Below are positions 30,984 through 31,251 of a stretch of 31,251 bases of DNA, in pieces (the stretch's first letter is position 1; every line of letters begins with the position of its first letter). Origin of the DNA: 66-474 sp035249175 (lineage in GTDB: Bacteria; Pseudomonadota; Gammaproteobacteria; Xanthomonadales; Rhodanobacteraceae); NCBI GenBank assembly GCA_035249175.1, contig DATFGT010000019.1:1-31251 (forward strand), given 5' to 3'. The notes beneath the pieces were generated by a model. It was not told the origin of the DNA. It saw only the letters and a list, made by a program, of their open reading frames with translations, and did no database searches. The position numbers and the translations under genes are program-made.

Positions 30984-31251
30984 CTAGTGAACCCGCGGCT
31001 TGGCCACTTTCACCGCCTCGATTTTCTTACGGATGACAGGCAGGGGCCGGATGGCGCTGGCGGTCTGGTAGGCCTCGTTGGCCGCCTTGGTGTCACCCTT
31101 CACCCACGCCACGTCGCCCTGCATGGCGTAGCCGTAGGCTTTCAGCGAAGGTACCTTCTGCATCTTCGCAGAGAGATCCGACCATGCATGCAGGTCACTT
31201 GCATCGAGCTGTCCAGGTACTACGTGGGCCGACGCGATCATCTGCCTGTGC
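30984..31251 (-). CDS. C-terminal part of a TPR-like protein
   Basis: The frame is open to the window edge, so the gene starts outside; 89 codons are visible. The stretch AYGYAMQGDVAWVKGDTKAA followed by NEAYQTASAIRP has the spacing of a tetratricopeptide repeat (small residue, Gly, Tyr, Ala and Pro positions), and the preceding helix (DLHAWSDLSAKMQKVPS) fits another repeat. The tail is basic (VIRKKIEAVKVAKPRVH). TPR proteins act as scaffolds in protein complexes; no more can be said from this part. The TAG stop is at 30984-30986. Confidence 0.6.
   Translation of the reverse strand, partial: HRQMIASAHVVPGQLDASDLHAWSDLSAKMQKVPSLKAYGYAMQGDVAWVKGDTKAANEAYQTASAIRPLPVIRKKIEAVKVAKPRVH

Noticed and set aside
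1..31251. CRISPR array, tRNA/rRNA genes, insertion sequence or prophage
   Set aside because: No regularly spaced direct repeats, cloverleaf-like sequence, transposase, integrase or phage protein could be found; the only tandem repeats are the three REP-like units at 26695-26946.

Overview
The window is high-GC DNA (mostly about 60-67 % G+C in the stretches I counted) with dense, short-spaced genes on both strands. The protein families fit a free-living Gram-negative proteobacterium: secreted S9 and CocE/NonD hydrolases, periplasmic DNA ligase, azurin, TrxC, a ChvA/NdvA-type glucan exporter and GGDEF-EAL signalling. The overall flavour suggests the Xanthomonadales (Rhodanobacteraceae/Xanthomonadaceae). 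That placement is an inference from gene content; there is no rRNA or other phylogenetic marker here. No tRNA, rRNA, CRISPR array, insertion sequence or phage gene is visible.

Layout, left to right. 1-7358: 3' part of a glucan-exporter-like ABC protein, a MITE-like inverted repeat, a secreted CocE/NonD hydrolase, a two-gene osmoprotectant-type ABC transporter (ATPase plus a substrate-binding/permease fusion), ChaC and an aldose-1-epimerase-like protein. 7386-11600: a membrane PAS-PAS-GGDEF-EAL protein, then a gene I recognise as an UndA homologue (medium-chain 1-alkene synthase, non-haem diiron), followed upstream by an AT-rich island that looks foreign. 11593-17636: M14 metallocarboxypeptidase, FrnE/DsbA-like oxidoreductase, a carboxylesterase - PH-like - MAPEG operon, thioredoxin 2 and a LigE-type periplasmic DNA ligase. 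17809-23750: a D-amino-acid deaminase-like PLP enzyme, an SLC13 permease with two RCK_C domains behind a strongly structured leader, an M19 dipeptidase and an AI-2E family membrane protein. 23799-31251: lipoprotein azurin, an MpaB/DUF2236 oxygenase, a glutathionyl-hydroquinone reductase ending inside a triple REP-like array, a PhyH-type dioxygenase, a GST, an S9 peptidase, a small frameshifted copy of the 5' end of the PhyH gene, and the 3' part of a TPR-like gene.

How the genes fit together. Most units are single genes or pairs. A glutathione/thiol theme recurs: ChaC, glutathionyl-hydroquinone reductase, GST, MAPEG, TrxC and the FrnE-like protein. Oxygen-dependent or putatively oxygen-dependent enzymes also recur (UndA, MpaB-like, PhyH-like). 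Cell-envelope and exported hydrolases form the third theme.

The most notable items are the UndA homologue with its atypical AT-rich surroundings, the Shine-Dalgarno/ATG/TAG start-stop element ahead of the GGDEF-EAL gene, the PhyH gene remnant at 30887, the REP-like array that supplies a stop codon, and the nested RNA structure ahead of the SLC13-RCK gene. I see no clearly new multi-gene system.
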